NCBI GenBank assembly: GCA_963736975.1
Contig: CAVTQY010000001.1
Location: 372,001-436,000, forward strand
Direction: 5' to 3'
Source of the DNA: CAVTQY01 sp963736975
Lineage (GTDB): Bacteria; Pseudomonadota; Alphaproteobacteria; Acetobacterales; Acetobacteraceae
Length of the DNA: 64,000 nt
Positions within the stretch are counted from its first letter, which is position 1. Each line of letters opens with the position of its first letter. The notes under the pieces are model-generated. The model ran no database searches. It was not told where the DNA came from and saw only the letters and a program-made list of their open reading frames with translations. A program made the position numbers and the translations under genes. This document shows, piece after piece, positions 63,315 through 64,000 of this stretch.

Positions 63315-64000
63315 CTAGCGATCGAAATCCACAGCGATCGTGTTGCCGCCGCTGAGCAGCACGCCGACATGCCGGCCGGGCTCCGGCCGGTAACGGCCCG
63401 AGAGCAGCGCGGCGAAGGGCGCCGCTGCACCCGGCTCCACGACGATCCGGGCCGTTTCCCACAGTGCCTTCTGCGCGCCGCGGATCGCATCGTCTGAAAC
63501 CAGGACCACGCGCTTCACGTGGCTCACGGCAATCGGAAAAACCCGCTCGCCGATCCGGCGAGGCGCGAGCGAGTCGGCGGCGACCCCGCCCGCCTCGGCG
63601 TCAACCGGCTGACCGGCGGCCAGCGCTTTGGTGAGTGTCGGGGCGGCTTCCGGCTCCACCCCGACAATTTCGATGTTACCGCCATACCAGGCGGCGATAC
63701 CGCCGATCAGCCCGCCTCCGCCTACGGCGACGAGCAACGTGTCGAGATCAGGAACCTGCTGTTGCAGCTCCAGCCCGATCGTTCCCTGACCGAGCAGCGT
63801 CTCCCGCTGGTCGAAGGCGTGGACGGCCAGCGCTCCGGATTGCGCAGCCCAGGCCTCGCTGGCAGCCAATGCATCCGCGTAGCGCTCGCCGCCGACGACG
63901 AGGTCGGCACCATAGCCGCGGATGCGTTGGATTTTTGCCGGCGAGGAGATGGCGGGGACGAAGACCTTTGCCGGAACGGCAAGCTTCATGGCGGCGTAGG
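63315..64000 (-). CDS. threonine/serine dehydratase-like PLP enzyme, N-terminus cut by window
   Basis: A fold-type II PLP enzyme of the threonine/serine dehydratase family. Visible parts are MKLAVPAKVFVPAISSPAKI, AFDQRETLLGQGTIGLELQQ, the PLP-phosphate loop VGGGGLIGG and the C-terminal VLLSGGNTIAVDFDR. Residues upstream of the apparent ATG at 63989 (YAA) match the family, so the frame continues past the right edge. Roughly the first 90-100 residues, including the PLP lysine, are missing from the window. Substrate preference (Thr, Ser or 3-hydroxyaspartate) is open. Confidence 0.88.
   Translation of the reverse strand, partial: YAAMKLAVPAKVFVPAISSPAKIQRIRGYGADLVVGGERYADALAASEAWAAQSGALAVHAFDQRETLLGQGTIGLELQQQVPDLDTLLVAVGGGGLIGGIAAWYGGNIEIVGVEPEAAPTLTKALAAGQPVDAEAGGVAADSLAPRRIGERVFPIAVSHVKRVVLVSDDAIRGAQKALWETARIVVEPGAAAPFAALLSGRYRPEPGRHVGVLLSGGNTIAVDFDR

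Overview
The window is GC-rich and almost fully coding. Many genes overlap by 4 bases (ATGA). It reads as a chromosomal segment of an alphaproteobacterium, probably Rhodospirillales/Acetobacteraceae. The grounds are the zinc-free long S14, the trpB-trpA-accD-folC order, and the mix of Liv, PaoABC-like, protocatechuate and PEP-CTERM genes. The taxonomic placement is inference.

Layout. (1) 1-1360: an FAD-linked oxidase cut by the left edge. (2) 1375-22284, minus strand: a str/S10/spc/alpha ribosomal supercluster in the order rpsL-rpsG-tuf-rpsJ-rplC-rplD-rplW-rplB-rpsS-rplV-rpsC-rplP-rpmC-rpsQ-rplN-rplX-rplE-rpsN-rpsH-rplF-rplR-rpsE-rpmD-rplO-secY-adk // rpsM-rpsK-rpoA-rplQ. fusA is missing between rpsG and tuf, and rpsJ carries a one-base frameshift. 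At the // break sits an insertion of about 4.3 kb with three genes: a LuxI-like PEP-CTERM/exosortase-associated acyltransferase, a ThiF(E1-like)-nitroreductase fusion, and a PEP-CTERM surface protein. rpsM behind the insertion has its own strong promoter. (3) 22410-28492: a small lipoprotein and a livKHMGF amino-acid-type ABC importer, with a one-base frameshift in livH. (4) 28525-34071: a GT4 glycosyltransferase, then divergently otsA coupled to an acyl-CoA ligase, a quinone-oxidoreductase-like enzyme and a hotdog thioesterase. (5) 34068-45562, minus strand: a three-subunit molybdenum aldehyde oxidoreductase, a sugar ABC importer without its binding protein, pcaHGB, and dgoK/dgoA. (6) 45620-52846: an alkyladenine glycosylase, a CinA C-terminal amidase, a GH42-like hydrolase, folC, accD, trpA and trpB. 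(7) 52983-61387: a second PEP-CTERM protein that looks like a C39-type cysteine peptidase and contains a (TAC)9 tract, pckA, a GST, a pyruvate-oxidase-like TPP enzyme, and a giant GlcD-GlcF fusion. (8) 61388-63314: poorly coding, with a hypothetical ORF, the 3' end (domains V-VI) of a group II intron and a palindromic repeat. (9) 63315-end: a PLP dehydratase cut by the right edge.

The most interesting block is the insertion in the ribosomal cluster. An acyl-transferring LuxI homologue, an E1-like adenylating domain fused to a flavin nitroreductase, and a PEP-CTERM protein together suggest an uncharacterised small-molecule or modification pathway linked to exosortase-sorted surface proteins. 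No exosortase gene and no YcaO gene are in the window. The two single-base frameshifts in genes expected to be intact look like sequence errors, but this cannot be settled from the window.
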